Positions 42,363 to 49,501 of a DNA stretch of 64,000 bases are shown piece after piece. The position numbers and the translations under genes were made by a program. Position 1 is the first letter of the stretch. Each line of letters opens with the position of its first letter. Where the stretch lies: the NCBI GenBank assembly GCA_963819755.1, contig CAWFXB010000002.1, positions 1,054,001 to 1,118,000 on the forward strand, given 5' to 3'. The stretch comes from VRUE01 sp963819755. GTDB lineage: Bacteria > Actinomycetota > Thermoleophilia > Solirubrobacterales > 70-9. The notes under the pieces are model-generated. The model searched no databases, was not told where the DNA came from, and saw only the letters and a program-made list of their open reading frames with translations.

Positions 42363-43888
42363 TGTCGATTCGCCTGCCCGTTGCCAGGTTGACCCCCTTC
42401 GAGCCTGTCGCCATCGCCGGCGAGCAGTATGCATTCGAGCTTCTTTGGGAAATGGCCAGCCAGTGCGTTTCGCAGTGCTTCCAACTCCGCTCCCTCGCGG
42501 CAGGTTTGCTCTAGCTCCTCGATCGGGATACCGACTGGCATGTAGGCGAAGACGCCATCGATGATGAAGCCATGGTCGGCAAGCGCTTCGGCGCTTGACT
42601 CCGGATGCGCGCATCCGAGCCGCTTGCGCAGTCGTTGCCGCGCCTCGAGAAGGCGGACGCTACGCGTCGGGTCATACATGTGTGGCACGTAGCCTCCAGC
42701 CACAATCTGGTTGGCCCGCTGGATCAGTTCATTGGGTTGAGGCGCCGCTGCCAGGTAAGACCAGCACATCATCGTCGGCGTGCTGATCGTCAGCGTTGCT
42801 AGTCGGGCGTCGAGGTCCTCGCTCAACTCGACCCCCGCCTCCGCCAGCTCATCCGCGAGTTCGACCGCAAGGAATTCAGCGAGCAAAACCAAAAGCGCGG
42901 CCGTAGCCGTTGAGCCCTTGACGGAGATCTTCGTCACTGCCCCATCGGCTTCCATACCGCCAAGGCCGCACGCGATCATGCTCTCGATCGACGTGGCATT
43001 GGGGGCAAAGTCGATTGCGACAACCCGGGGCGGTCCGCTTGCTGTTCCTCCCTTGTAGACGTTCTCCAGAACCTGCCTTACCTGGGTCGTAAATTTCGTG
43101 TCTTGAGCAGAGAAGCCGACCAGCATCAGAATGTGATCGCCAGCTCGGTCGCGGAATTTGTCCCGGCTCCATGCCGAGTCCTTCCATTCCTCAAGTTGTT
43201 CGCGCCGGATCACGATCCCTTCCGCTGCCTTGGGCTCGTCGACCGCGGCCAGTTCTCGGTAGCGGACCGCGCAGCCATTTGCCTTGAACAAAGTGAAAGA
43301 GCTCTCGTCCTTCTGCGTGTTGCCGGCAACCTCCGCGTCGGCGACGATCCGCGCCCGGTCAACCCAGTGCTGCCCTGGAAGAATCTCCCCATAGGCGAAG
43401 CCCTCGGCGCCCAGACCGGCCTCCGCGCCGCAGTCGTAGTTGAAGCCGAAGGCCTCTTTGAGGAGTCCCTCGCGCACCATTCGCGCCAACACGCAGTAGA
43501 CGCAGAAGTGCGCGTTCAGCTCCTCCGCGGGTGGCCACAAGTCCGCATCTGGAATTCCGATCTCGCTCACCGCTCGGCTCTGGTCCGATTTCAAGTAGAT
43601 CGCTTCCGCGATCCCTGCTAGGTCTTCTTGATCGAGCCCTTCGGCATGGGGCGCGAAGTCGGCATTTGCGAAGTACGCCGCGTGTAGGTCGACCGCGATC
43701 TCGCCCGCCAGTCGGACTCCGCAATCCCATGAGGCTCCGGCGCCCACCACGGGCAGCAGCTGTCGGCCGTGCAGCTGTAGCGCAAGCTCTCGAATCGCCG
43801 CGAGTTCACCCGCAGGGAGCTGCTGGGCAGCGGCGAGGTGCCCGGATAGCTGCTGCTGCCGGCTTACGTCCATCACCCTTACGCTCAT
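42335..43888 (-). CDS. SIR2-domain protein, probable defence effector
   Basis: The 517-residue protein has a SIR2 core in its first 300 residues: PVVGAGASW (47-54), FNYD (149-152), a FKANGCA block (201-207) and LVGFSAQD (256-263). These are the NAD-binding motifs of SIR2 enzymes used as NADases in anti-phage systems. The catalytic His (normally in KLHG) is Asn204 here, so NAD cleavage may be lost or changed. The C-terminal 200 residues have no known family. It overlaps the ATPase gene by 28 bp, so the two are co-translated. Start ATG 43888 has a purine-rich site upstream; a second ATG lies at 43873. Confidence 0.8.
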   Translation of the reverse strand: MSVRVMDVSRQQQLSGHLAAAQQLPAGELAAIRELALQLHGRQLLPVVGAGASWDCGVRLAGEIAVDLHAAYFANADFAPHAEGLDQEDLAGIAEAIYLKSDQSRAVSEIGIPDADLWPPAEELNAHFCVYCVLARMVREGLLKEAFGFNYDCGAEAGLGAEGFAYGEILPGQHWVDRARIVADAEVAGNTQKDESSFTLFKANGCAVRYRELAAVDEPKAAEGIVIRREQLEEWKDSAWSRDKFRDRAGDHILMLVGFSAQDTKFTTQVRQVLENVYKGGTASGPPRVVAIDFAPNATSIESMIACGLGGMEADGAVTKISVKGSTATAALLVLLAEFLAVELADELAEAGVELSEDLDARLATLTISTPTMMCWSYLAAAPQPNELIQRANQIVAGGYVPHMYDPTRSVRLLEARQRLRKRLGCAHPESSAEALADHGFIIDGVFAYMPVGIPIEELEQTCREGAELEALRNALAGHFPKKLECILLAGDGDRLEGGQPGNGQANRQWLRRRQRC

Positions 43889-44484
43889 CCCTGCCGCCTC
43901 ACCCTCTCCGACTGACTACGTACCGAGAAAATACCCGCTGCGGCATCTGCTGTGGCTTAACCCGGTTGCCACCGCCTGCTGACCGTGGAGCTGATTCTCG
44001 CCGCGGTCGCTGATCGGCATGGCATCGGCATGCTCCATTACGACGCCGATTCAATGTCCTCGGTGCCAAGACCAGCCGGCGTTTCGAGAGCGTCTGCCTC
44101 GGACCGGCGGTGCGAACTATGAGTCGGCCGATTCTAAAAGTTTCGTCAGTGAAATGCGCGGCGATTAGCGGGGATGCGCGGGGATTACGGGAGGCGCCGT
44201 AGCGCGATTTGACTTCCCTGGCGAACGGAGTTAGTCCAGGGGACATGAAGCTCTCGCACGCTGTTCCTCGAGTCCCCGCGCGGCGGAGACGACACTCGGC
44301 GCACCTGCCGATGCGCCGCGGTGGACGGTCCCGGCTGCGTCCGTCCCTTCGACCAAGACTGCGTCCGTCCCTTCGTCCATCCCTTCAGCTCGCGACGGGG
44401 CCGGACCGCCGCGAACGCCTATGGCAGCGCCGTTTCCCGGCTCAGCGTTTTGCCGACATCTCTACGCTGCATCTAGGTCGGGAC
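43889..44484. other. Gene-poor divergent region between the SIR2 gene and the replication-relaxation gene
   Basis: No convincing gene is seen. It must hold the promoters for the SIR2/ATPase operon and the divergent gene. A CGATTAGCGGGGATG motif at 44162-44176 followed by CGCGGGGATTACGGG at 44177-44191 repeats the motif found at both island ends. From 44335 to 44375 a 17-base unit is repeated directly (44335-44351, 44359-44375), period 24. An in-frame extension of the downstream gene to 44209 is possible but would give an odd Arg/Pro/Ser-rich N-terminus. Confidence 0.6.
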
Positions 44485-45591
44485 ATGAAGTGCAAACTCG
44501 CCGCCCCGACGCTGCTCTCGATCGTTCCCGCCCCGTCGCTCGCGCCCCTCGCTCTTGGCGCCTTCGCTATCGCCTCCGCGCTGTCTATGCAGCGGCTCGA
44601 TATCGAACCGCCGCGCGGCGGCCGGCATGGCCGGCGCTCGCGTGCCCGTACCGGCGGTGCGCGGATCGATCGCGGCGCTGAGAAGGAGGCTCGCCGCCCG
44701 GCGCTGAGCGCCGCCGTCGGCTTGCCGGAGGCGACCGCCGAGATCATCGCCTCGCTCGGCGAGCACCGCGTCCTCTCCACCGAGCAGGTTCGGACGATCC
44801 ATCTGCCGGGCCGCAGCCTGCGACGCACCCAGCAGATCCTCACTGGCATCGAGGAGGCGGGGCTGATCCACCACGTCGACACGCGGATCGCGCCCCGGCG
44901 TCTCTGGTTCGTCAGCGAGCGCGGCGCCGCGCTCGCCTTCGAACTGGTCGGGCTGGAGGCTCAGCCGAGGGTGCTCCAGGCGAGCGACGCGGCCGGCCCG
45001 CTACGGGCGCACACCCTCGCAGTCAACGACGCCGCGATCTGCTTCCTGAAGGCGGCGCGCGAGCGCGGCGACGAATTCGGCCCGTTCTCCTGGCGCCAAG
45101 AGGTCGCCCACCCCATGAGCCGCGGTCGCGGCCGTCGTCGTCGCACACTTTTCGCCGACGCCGTCCTCACCTACCTGCGACGCGAGGAGGACGCGACGGC
45201 GCTCGAGCAGCGCTTCCTCGAGCTCGACCGCGCCACGCTTTCGGTCGATCGCCTCGTCGCGGAGCTGAGCCGCTATGCCCAGCTCTACCGGGCCACCGAC
45301 GTGGAAGGCCAGCCGCTCTGGCGCAATCGCTATCCGGTCTTCCCGCGGATTCTCTGCGTGCTGACCGGCGCCTCCCGGGAAGCGCTGACGACGCGGCGGA
45401 CGTTCGCGTCGATGCTCCTGCGCGAGCACCCTGTGATGGCACAGGCGCGTGGCGAGGTTCCGATCAGCTTCTGCCGCCTCGAAGACCTGCAGCGGAAGGG
45501 GCCGTTCGCACCGATCTTCCGCGAAGTGCGCGACCCCAAGCGCCCGGTCGACTGGCTCGGCGACTCGCCCGACGACGAGGAGGAGCGGTAG
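44485..45591 (+). CDS. Replication-relaxation family protein
   Basis: The 368-residue protein has a winged-helix region (LPEATAEIIASLGEHRVLSTEQVRTIHLPGRSLRRTQQILTGIEEAGLI) followed by the family's RRLWFVSERGAALAFEL, AHTLAVNDAAICFL and FADAVLTYLRREED blocks. The last matches the conserved acidic patch of replication-relaxation proteins, which are found on actinobacterial plasmids and integrative conjugative elements beside relaxase-type genes. No such partner is present. The start is uncertain; ATG 44485 gives a clean N-terminus, and a longer version from 44245 is possible. Divergent from the SIR2 gene. Confidence 0.7.
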   Translation: MKCKLAAPTLLSIVPAPSLAPLALGAFAIASALSMQRLDIEPPRGGRHGRRSRARTGGARIDRGAEKEARRPALSAAVGLPEATAEIIASLGEHRVLSTEQVRTIHLPGRSLRRTQQILTGIEEAGLIHHVDTRIAPRRLWFVSERGAALAFELVGLEAQPRVLQASDAAGPLRAHTLAVNDAAICFLKAARERGDEFGPFSWRQEVAHPMSRGRGRRRRTLFADAVLTYLRREEDATALEQRFLELDRATLSVDRLVAELSRYAQLYRATDVEGQPLWRNRYPVFPRILCVLTGASREALTTRRTFASMLLREHPVMAQARGEVPISFCRLEDLQRKGPFAPIFREVRDPKRPVDWLGDSPDDEEER

Positions 45592-46107
45592 GCATGCGCA
45601 GGCGCTCGCTTCCCCGGCGACGGAGAGCTATTGTCGTCGGACAGGAAATAGACGGCCGGGCGGCGCGCAAACGCCCCCGGCCCGGCGTCGAAGGATTGAG
45701 CTTCGGCGCGATGTCCAGCCTAGAGGCGAGCGGATCTCCGACGCCACCTGGCGACCGCGCCTGCCGCTCCTCCGGTGCTCACGGACCAGGAGAGCCGCCT
45801 CAGATCAGGGCTGTCGATCTCCAGAGCACCCGAAGTGCTCTGGGAGAATCGGTCGCGCATCGAAGGTGTCTGCTTCGGTGCCGGGCCCCGGGGCGTTCCT
45901 GCGCCGCCGGGGCCGTTATGTCTTGCGGTCGGCGACCGTACCTCTGCTCGCACACGAAAGCGAGTCCGAAATCGACGTAGATCCCCGCTAATCCCCGCGC
46001 ATCGCCGCCGTTTCAGGCACTCGTGCCTGAAACGGAGGGCCGTGTCCGCCGACCGGCGGCTACTGCAGAAATGCAGAAGCCCCTGACGTGCAGGGGCTTC
46101 TGCATAG
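45592..46107. other. Gene-free right end of the island
   Basis: No convincing gene. The region holds the right copy of the roughly 105-bp diverged repeat (45871-45977), an inverted GATCCCCGCTAATCCCCGCG motif (45980-45999), a perfect hairpin with 13-bp arms (46008-46035), and the tRNA terminator hairpin (46071-46105). A reading frame at 45594-45980 is Arg/Ser-rich with no family features. Confidence 0.7.
46071..46105 (-). terminator. Terminator of the tRNA-Ala (CGC) gene
   Basis: A perfect inverted repeat with 15-bp arms (46071-46085 and 46091-46105) and a 5-base loop begins two bases after the tRNA 3' end on the minus strand, with a few Ts beyond. The left remnant has a degenerate version. 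Confidence 0.75.
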
Positions 46108-46180
46108 TGGAGCTAGCCGGATTCGAACCGGCGACCTCTTGGGTGCGATCCAAGCGCTCTGCCAACTGAGCTATAGCCCC
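46108..46180 (-). tRNA. tRNA-Ala (anticodon CGC)
   Basis: Minus-strand 73-mer with a full cloverleaf. The acceptor stem GGGGCTA/TAGCTCC contains the G3-U70 pair that marks tRNA-Ala. The D arm has GCTC...GAGC, the anticodon stem CTTGG/CCAAG holds the loop ATCGCAC with anticodon CGC, and the T arm is GCCGG-TTCGAAT-CCGGC. The discriminator is A. CCA is not encoded. It is the right boundary of the island and the probable integration target. Confidence 0.95.
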
Positions 46181-46264
46181 GCGTGCGTGGCTGGGAGGAT
46201 CGTCCCAGAGGCCGCGCAAGCGCAAGGATAACCACATAGTCTTTAGGTTCCCCAGGGATCTGCA

Positions 46265-47146
46265 ATGGGCATTCTCGACGACGCGATCAAAGAGCACTTG
46301 GAGCTGAAGCGCCAGCATGGGGCCGCTGACGACGAGCTGAAGCAGCTCGAGGACGAGGCCTTTGGCGCTGCGGAGCGACCTGGCGACGAGGGATCGGCGC
46401 CCGATCCGCTTGCCGAGGCTCCGACCGAATTCATGTCGCAGCCCGATCTGGAGCCTGATGCGGCCGCCGAGGCCGCGCCTCAGAAAGCCGACCCTGAGGC
46501 TGGGGAGGCGACGGGGCGTCGTTCGGGGCGCGCCGAGATCGCCGATCTGCAGGAGGCGCCGCCCTCCAAGCTCGAGGAGAGCGCTCCGGAGGTCGAGGAA
46601 CCCGCTGAGGAGGAGTCGCCGGCTATGGAACACGAGGCCGTGCCTGAGCCGCCCCCTGCGCCCGAGATCTCGACCGGCCCGACCACTGAGGAGCGCGAGG
46701 CGATCGCCGAGCAGCCGACCGAGATGTTCGACATCGAGGAGGAGCTCGCCGCCTCGAAGGCCGAGGCGCCATCCGAGGAGGAGTTAGTCGAAGAGGAGAT
46801 GGAAGAGCCGCGTCTGGTCCCGGTCGATCCGCTCGCCGGCCTCGACGATGACGCCCCGGAGCCGCTGATCGAGGATGAAGAGGACGACGACTTCTGGGAC
46901 GAGAAGCGCCTCTCCGACGAGCTCGACCAGGCGCTGGAGGCACCGGTCGAGGTCGAGGAGGAAGAGGAGGACGCCGTCTTCGAGCCCGAGCCCGCCTCTG
47001 AAGCGGAGCCGGAGGCCGAGAAGCCGGCGGCGGGCCCTGACGAGGACGTCCTCGAGGAGACCCCCGACTTCCTCGAGGAGGCTCCCGAGGACGACCAGCT
47101 CTGGTTCGAGCAGAAACCGCCGAAGGACTTCGACTTCGACGACTGA
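46265..47146 (+). CDS. Highly acidic conserved protein (MGILDDAI type)
   Basis: The 293-residue product starts MGILDDAIKEHLELKRQHGA and DDELKQLEDEAFG, a conserved N-terminus seen in related actinobacteria. Most of the remainder is an acidic, Pro-rich, low-complexity region (EEEELVEEEMEE, VEEEEEDAVFEPEP). It ends with DDQLWFEQKPPKDFDFDD, also conserved-looking. Predicted pI would be near 4. No domain is known. An acidic tail with conserved ends suggests a scaffold or nucleic-acid mimic, which is speculation. The start follows directly on the tRNA-Ala locus. Confidence 0.75.
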   Translation: MGILDDAIKEHLELKRQHGAADDELKQLEDEAFGAAERPGDEGSAPDPLAEAPTEFMSQPDLEPDAAAEAAPQKADPEAGEATGRRSGRAEIADLQEAPPSKLEESAPEVEEPAEEESPAMEHEAVPEPPPAPEISTGPTTEEREAIAEQPTEMFDIEEELAASKAEAPSEEELVEEEMEEPRLVPVDPLAGLDDDAPEPLIEDEEDDDFWDEKRLSDELDQALEAPVEVEEEEEDAVFEPEPASEAEPEAEKPAAGPDEDVLEETPDFLEEAPEDDQLWFEQKPPKDFDFDD

Positions 47147-47219
47147 CCGGGACGTGTCCTCCAGCCGGCCGCCGTTTGGGAGTACGTTTACTAAAGATTT
47201 TTGATCTAATGTGCTCGAG

Positions 47220-48043
47220 ATGGACCTCAGGCACACCTGCAAGCTGTTTGTCGCCATGGCCGCGCTCCTCGGACTAAACGCCCTCGCGCCGTCGGCCGCG
47301 AGCGCCACAACGACCCCGGCACCGGGCTACGGGCAATTCACAGGCTGCCCGAACCCGGCGCAGATCCCTTCAATCGAAATCTGCTTCCACACGGTCTTCA
47401 CAAGCGGCGGCAAATTCCAGGTAGGGGGTGTCGAATTCCCGATCGTCAACCCGATCACGTACAGCGGTGGGCTCACACCGAGCTTCGAAGTCGACTTCAA
47501 CGCAGCCGGTGCATGCCGCCGGTGCCGCAGACAGTTCCCGGCGGGATCATCGGCCTGACCGGCCTCACCTGGCTCAGCTCGCTGCTTTCCTCTGCCGAAC
47601 AGGAGCTCTACGCGGACATCGAGCTCGCCGGCACGCCCGGCCCACCGCTGCTCGAAACACTCTCGCTCCCGGTCAAGATCCACCTGACAAACACGATCCT
47701 CGGCAACAATTGCTACATCGGCTCGAACGCCGAACCGATCCTGCTCGACCTGATCACCGGCACCACCAGCCCGCCGCCGCCCAACGAACCGATCACCGGC
47801 ACGGAAAGCGAAATCTTGGTCACACCCAACGAAGTGCTCGATCTCAACAACGGGACCTACGTCGAAAACTCGTTCGCCGGGCCGGAAGCGAACGGCTGCG
47901 TACTGACGATCTCCGGCTCTCCCCCGATCCCGATCGACAGCCTGATCAACTCCCAGAACGGGCTCCCAGCGGCGGCTGGATCGAACACGGCGATTCTGGA
48001 CTTCGACACGGAACTGGTCGAAGACGCGGTCGTCTATCCGTAG
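47220..48043 (+). pseudogene. Secreted beta-rich protein gene with a frameshift
   Basis: The first part has a signal peptide (KLFVAMAALLGLNALAPSAASA) and a beginning typical of a secreted family in this clade (ending SFEVDFNAAG). The second part, in another frame from about 47513, has PPVPQTVPGGIIGLTGLTWLSSLL, LGNNCYIGS and a NGCVLTISG-type C-terminus. One base is missing near 47510; adding a G in the GGTGCATGCC stretch would join the frames. NCYIGS-containing secreted proteins occur in multiple copies in Solirubrobacterales-like genomes. It could be a sequencing error. Confidence 0.75.
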
Positions 48044-48148
48044 GGCGCCGAGTCCGTCGGCGGAGCTTAAGTTAGCTCGCGGGTTGTTTCACAATTGGCA
48101 CACTTACGTTTCCCACGTGTGACAGTTGTCTGAGTAGCCTAGGCGGAG

Positions 48149-48646
48149 ATGGCTCCGCTGAAGCGAAAAGGGGATCTGGCCGAGCTCAAGGTCGCGGCAG
48201 ATCTAGCCGCTCGCGGTTGCTCGATCTCCCTCCCGTTTGGCGAGGACTGCGACTATGACCTCATAGCCGACTTTGAAGGCATCCTCCACCGCGTTCAGGT
48301 CAAGTACACGGAATCCGATGGAGAAGTCATCGTTGTGCGGTGCCGGTCGCACTTACTCACCAACGGCAGGGTCCGACGGACGAAGCTTTACACGGCCGAG
48401 ACCATCGATTGGATTGCTGTCTACGACCGAACCTCAGATCACTGCTACTACCTTCCCGCCAGTGAGCTGGGCACTGGAAGGAGCATGCTCCACCTTCGTC
48501 TGATTCCGGCCCGCAATGGCCAGCGCATAGGCGTTCGGGACGCTGGCGAATACGTCGATCCCGATTTCAGTCGGGACCCGAGGATGGAGCCAGCGGGGCT
48601 CGAACCCGCGACCTCGACGGTGCAAGCGTCGCGCTCTTCCATCTGA
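48149..48646 (+). CDS. PD-(D/E)XK endonuclease-like protein (group I intron endonuclease type)
   Basis: The 165-residue ORF has the small PD-(D/E)XK pattern: KGDLAELKVAADLAARGCSISLPFGEDCDYDLIADFEG, then HRVQVKY with the catalytic QVK. The rest (RCRSHLL, WIAVYDRTSDHCYYLPASEL) matches PDDEXK_11-type proteins often described as group I intron-associated. No intron is visible here. The last 20 residues (about MEPAGLEPATSTVQ...) are the reverse reading of the tRNA-Ala at 48585-48657. The natural end is therefore probably lost or replaced near 48580. Start ATG 48149. Confidence 0.7.
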   Translation: MAPLKRKGDLAELKVAADLAARGCSISLPFGEDCDYDLIADFEGILHRVQVKYTESDGEVIVVRCRSHLLTNGRVRRTKLYTAETIDWIAVYDRTSDHCYYLPASELGTGRSMLHLRLIPARNGQRIGVRDAGEYVDPDFSRDPRMEPAGLEPATSTVQASRSSI

Positions 48647-48657
48647 GCTATGGCCCC
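48585..48657 (-). tRNA. tRNA-Ala (anticodon TGC)
   Basis: Minus-strand 73-mer. The acceptor GGGGCCA/TGGCTCC has the G3-U70 pair typical of tRNA-Ala. The anticodon stem CGACG/CGTCG holds the loop CTTGCAC with anticodon TGC. The T arm is GCGGG-TTCGAGC-CCCGC. D arm GCTC...GAGC. Discriminator A; no encoded CCA. The end of the endonuclease ORF runs over its 3' half. Confidence 0.95.
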
Positions 48658-48708
48658 TCGTAGCTCAATTGTAGGCGCGAAACCGCAGCGCGCCCGACCC
48701 CACCCCAG

Positions 48709-49422
48709 CTACCCCGCCAGCCCAACAGGCGTCAGCAGCGCTCGCCCGGCGAAGCCGACCGCTCGGTCGTCCGCCGCTTCGTAGTCCTTGCGCAGCGGCG
48801 GCAGCTTACGCAGGGACCAGAGCACCTCCGCTCCTACCCAGGCCGCGTCGCGGGCCTTTTCAATGTCCCAGACCGCGACGACGTCGTCCACCGGATTGAA
48901 GGCGAGGTCGAGCTCCTTCAGCAGTCCGGTCATCATCCACGCCTTCGTCGTCTTCTCCGCCTTCGCGATCAGGCCGTTCACCGACTGGTAGTCCGTGTGC
49001 TCGGGCCCGTCGTCGGCCGGCTCGGTCCCGCGCGCGGCGCAGGCCTCGCAGATGACGATCGAGAGGTCGTGGTTGATGTGTGCGTTCATCCCGGCCAGCG
49101 CGAACTGCACGGGAGCGATGCCGGTCGCGAAGCGCGCCTCGAACAGCGGCTTCCAGGCGTGGAACGGATACTCCGCCGGCAGCTTCGCGCCGTCGCCCGC
49201 CGCGTCGAGCGCGGCGAAGTAACGCGCGGCGAAGACCACGTCGAGCGCCGCGAGGAAGCCCGGCGCCGCCTGGTGCCCCGCCGGCACCGCCTTCTCCACC
49301 TGTTTCGTCACTTCGAGATAGAGCTTGTTGAACCATTTGACGCCGTCGCTGGGCGGCAGCGCGGCATCGATCGCTTCGAGGCGGGCGAGCACGTCGGCGA
49401 CGGTCTTCACGGTGGCGGCCAT
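48709..49422 (-). CDS. DUF5995 family protein
   Basis: The 237-residue protein has the DUF5995 markers: VLARLEAIDAALPPSDGVKWFNKLYLEVTKQVEKAV, FFAALDVVFAARYFAALD, FHAWKPLFEARF, QFALAGMNAHINHDLSIVI and the later DIEKARDAAWVGAEVLW. The conserved NAHINHDL His and Asp pair may bind metal. No function is known. It is divergent from an M19 dipeptidase gene with 79 bases between; those include the dipeptidase promoter. Start ATG 49422. Confidence 0.75.
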   Translation of the reverse strand: MAATVKTVADVLARLEAIDAALPPSDGVKWFNKLYLEVTKQVEKAVPAGHQAAPGFLAALDVVFAARYFAALDAAGDGAKLPAEYPFHAWKPLFEARFATGIAPVQFALAGMNAHINHDLSIVICEACAARGTEPADDGPEHTDYQSVNGLIAKAEKTTKAWMMTGLLKELDLAFNPVDDVVAVWDIEKARDAAWVGAEVLWSLRKLPPLRKDYEAADDRAVGFAGRALLTPVGLAG

Positions 49423-49463
49423 CTCCACGGCACAATAGCGTCGCCACACCGCACTACACAGCT

Positions 49464-49493
49464 TTGACTTTACAATCTGGGTTCGTTTAGGCT
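49464..49493 (+). promoter_or_regulatory. Leaderless-type promoter of the dipeptidase gene
   Basis: TTGACT (49464-49469) and TAGGCT (49488-49493) are 18 bases apart. The -10 box ends 8 bases before the ATG at 49502, so the mRNA would begin at or within one or two bases of the start codon. No Shine-Dalgarno box is seen. Confidence 0.55.
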
Positions 49494-49501
49494 GGCGCGC
49501 C

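Noticed and set aside
44209..44484. Longer N-terminus for the replication-relaxation protein
   Set aside because: The extension is low-complexity Arg/Pro/Ser with a DNA-level direct repeat and has no counterpart in the family; kept only as a possibility.
45594..45980. Possible small gene at the right island end
   Set aside because: Arg/Ser-rich, no ribosome-binding site, and it overlaps the repeat shared with the left end.
48583..48646. C-terminus of the endonuclease as real protein
   Set aside because: It is the antisense of tRNA-Ala and gives the typical EPAGLEPATS artefact.
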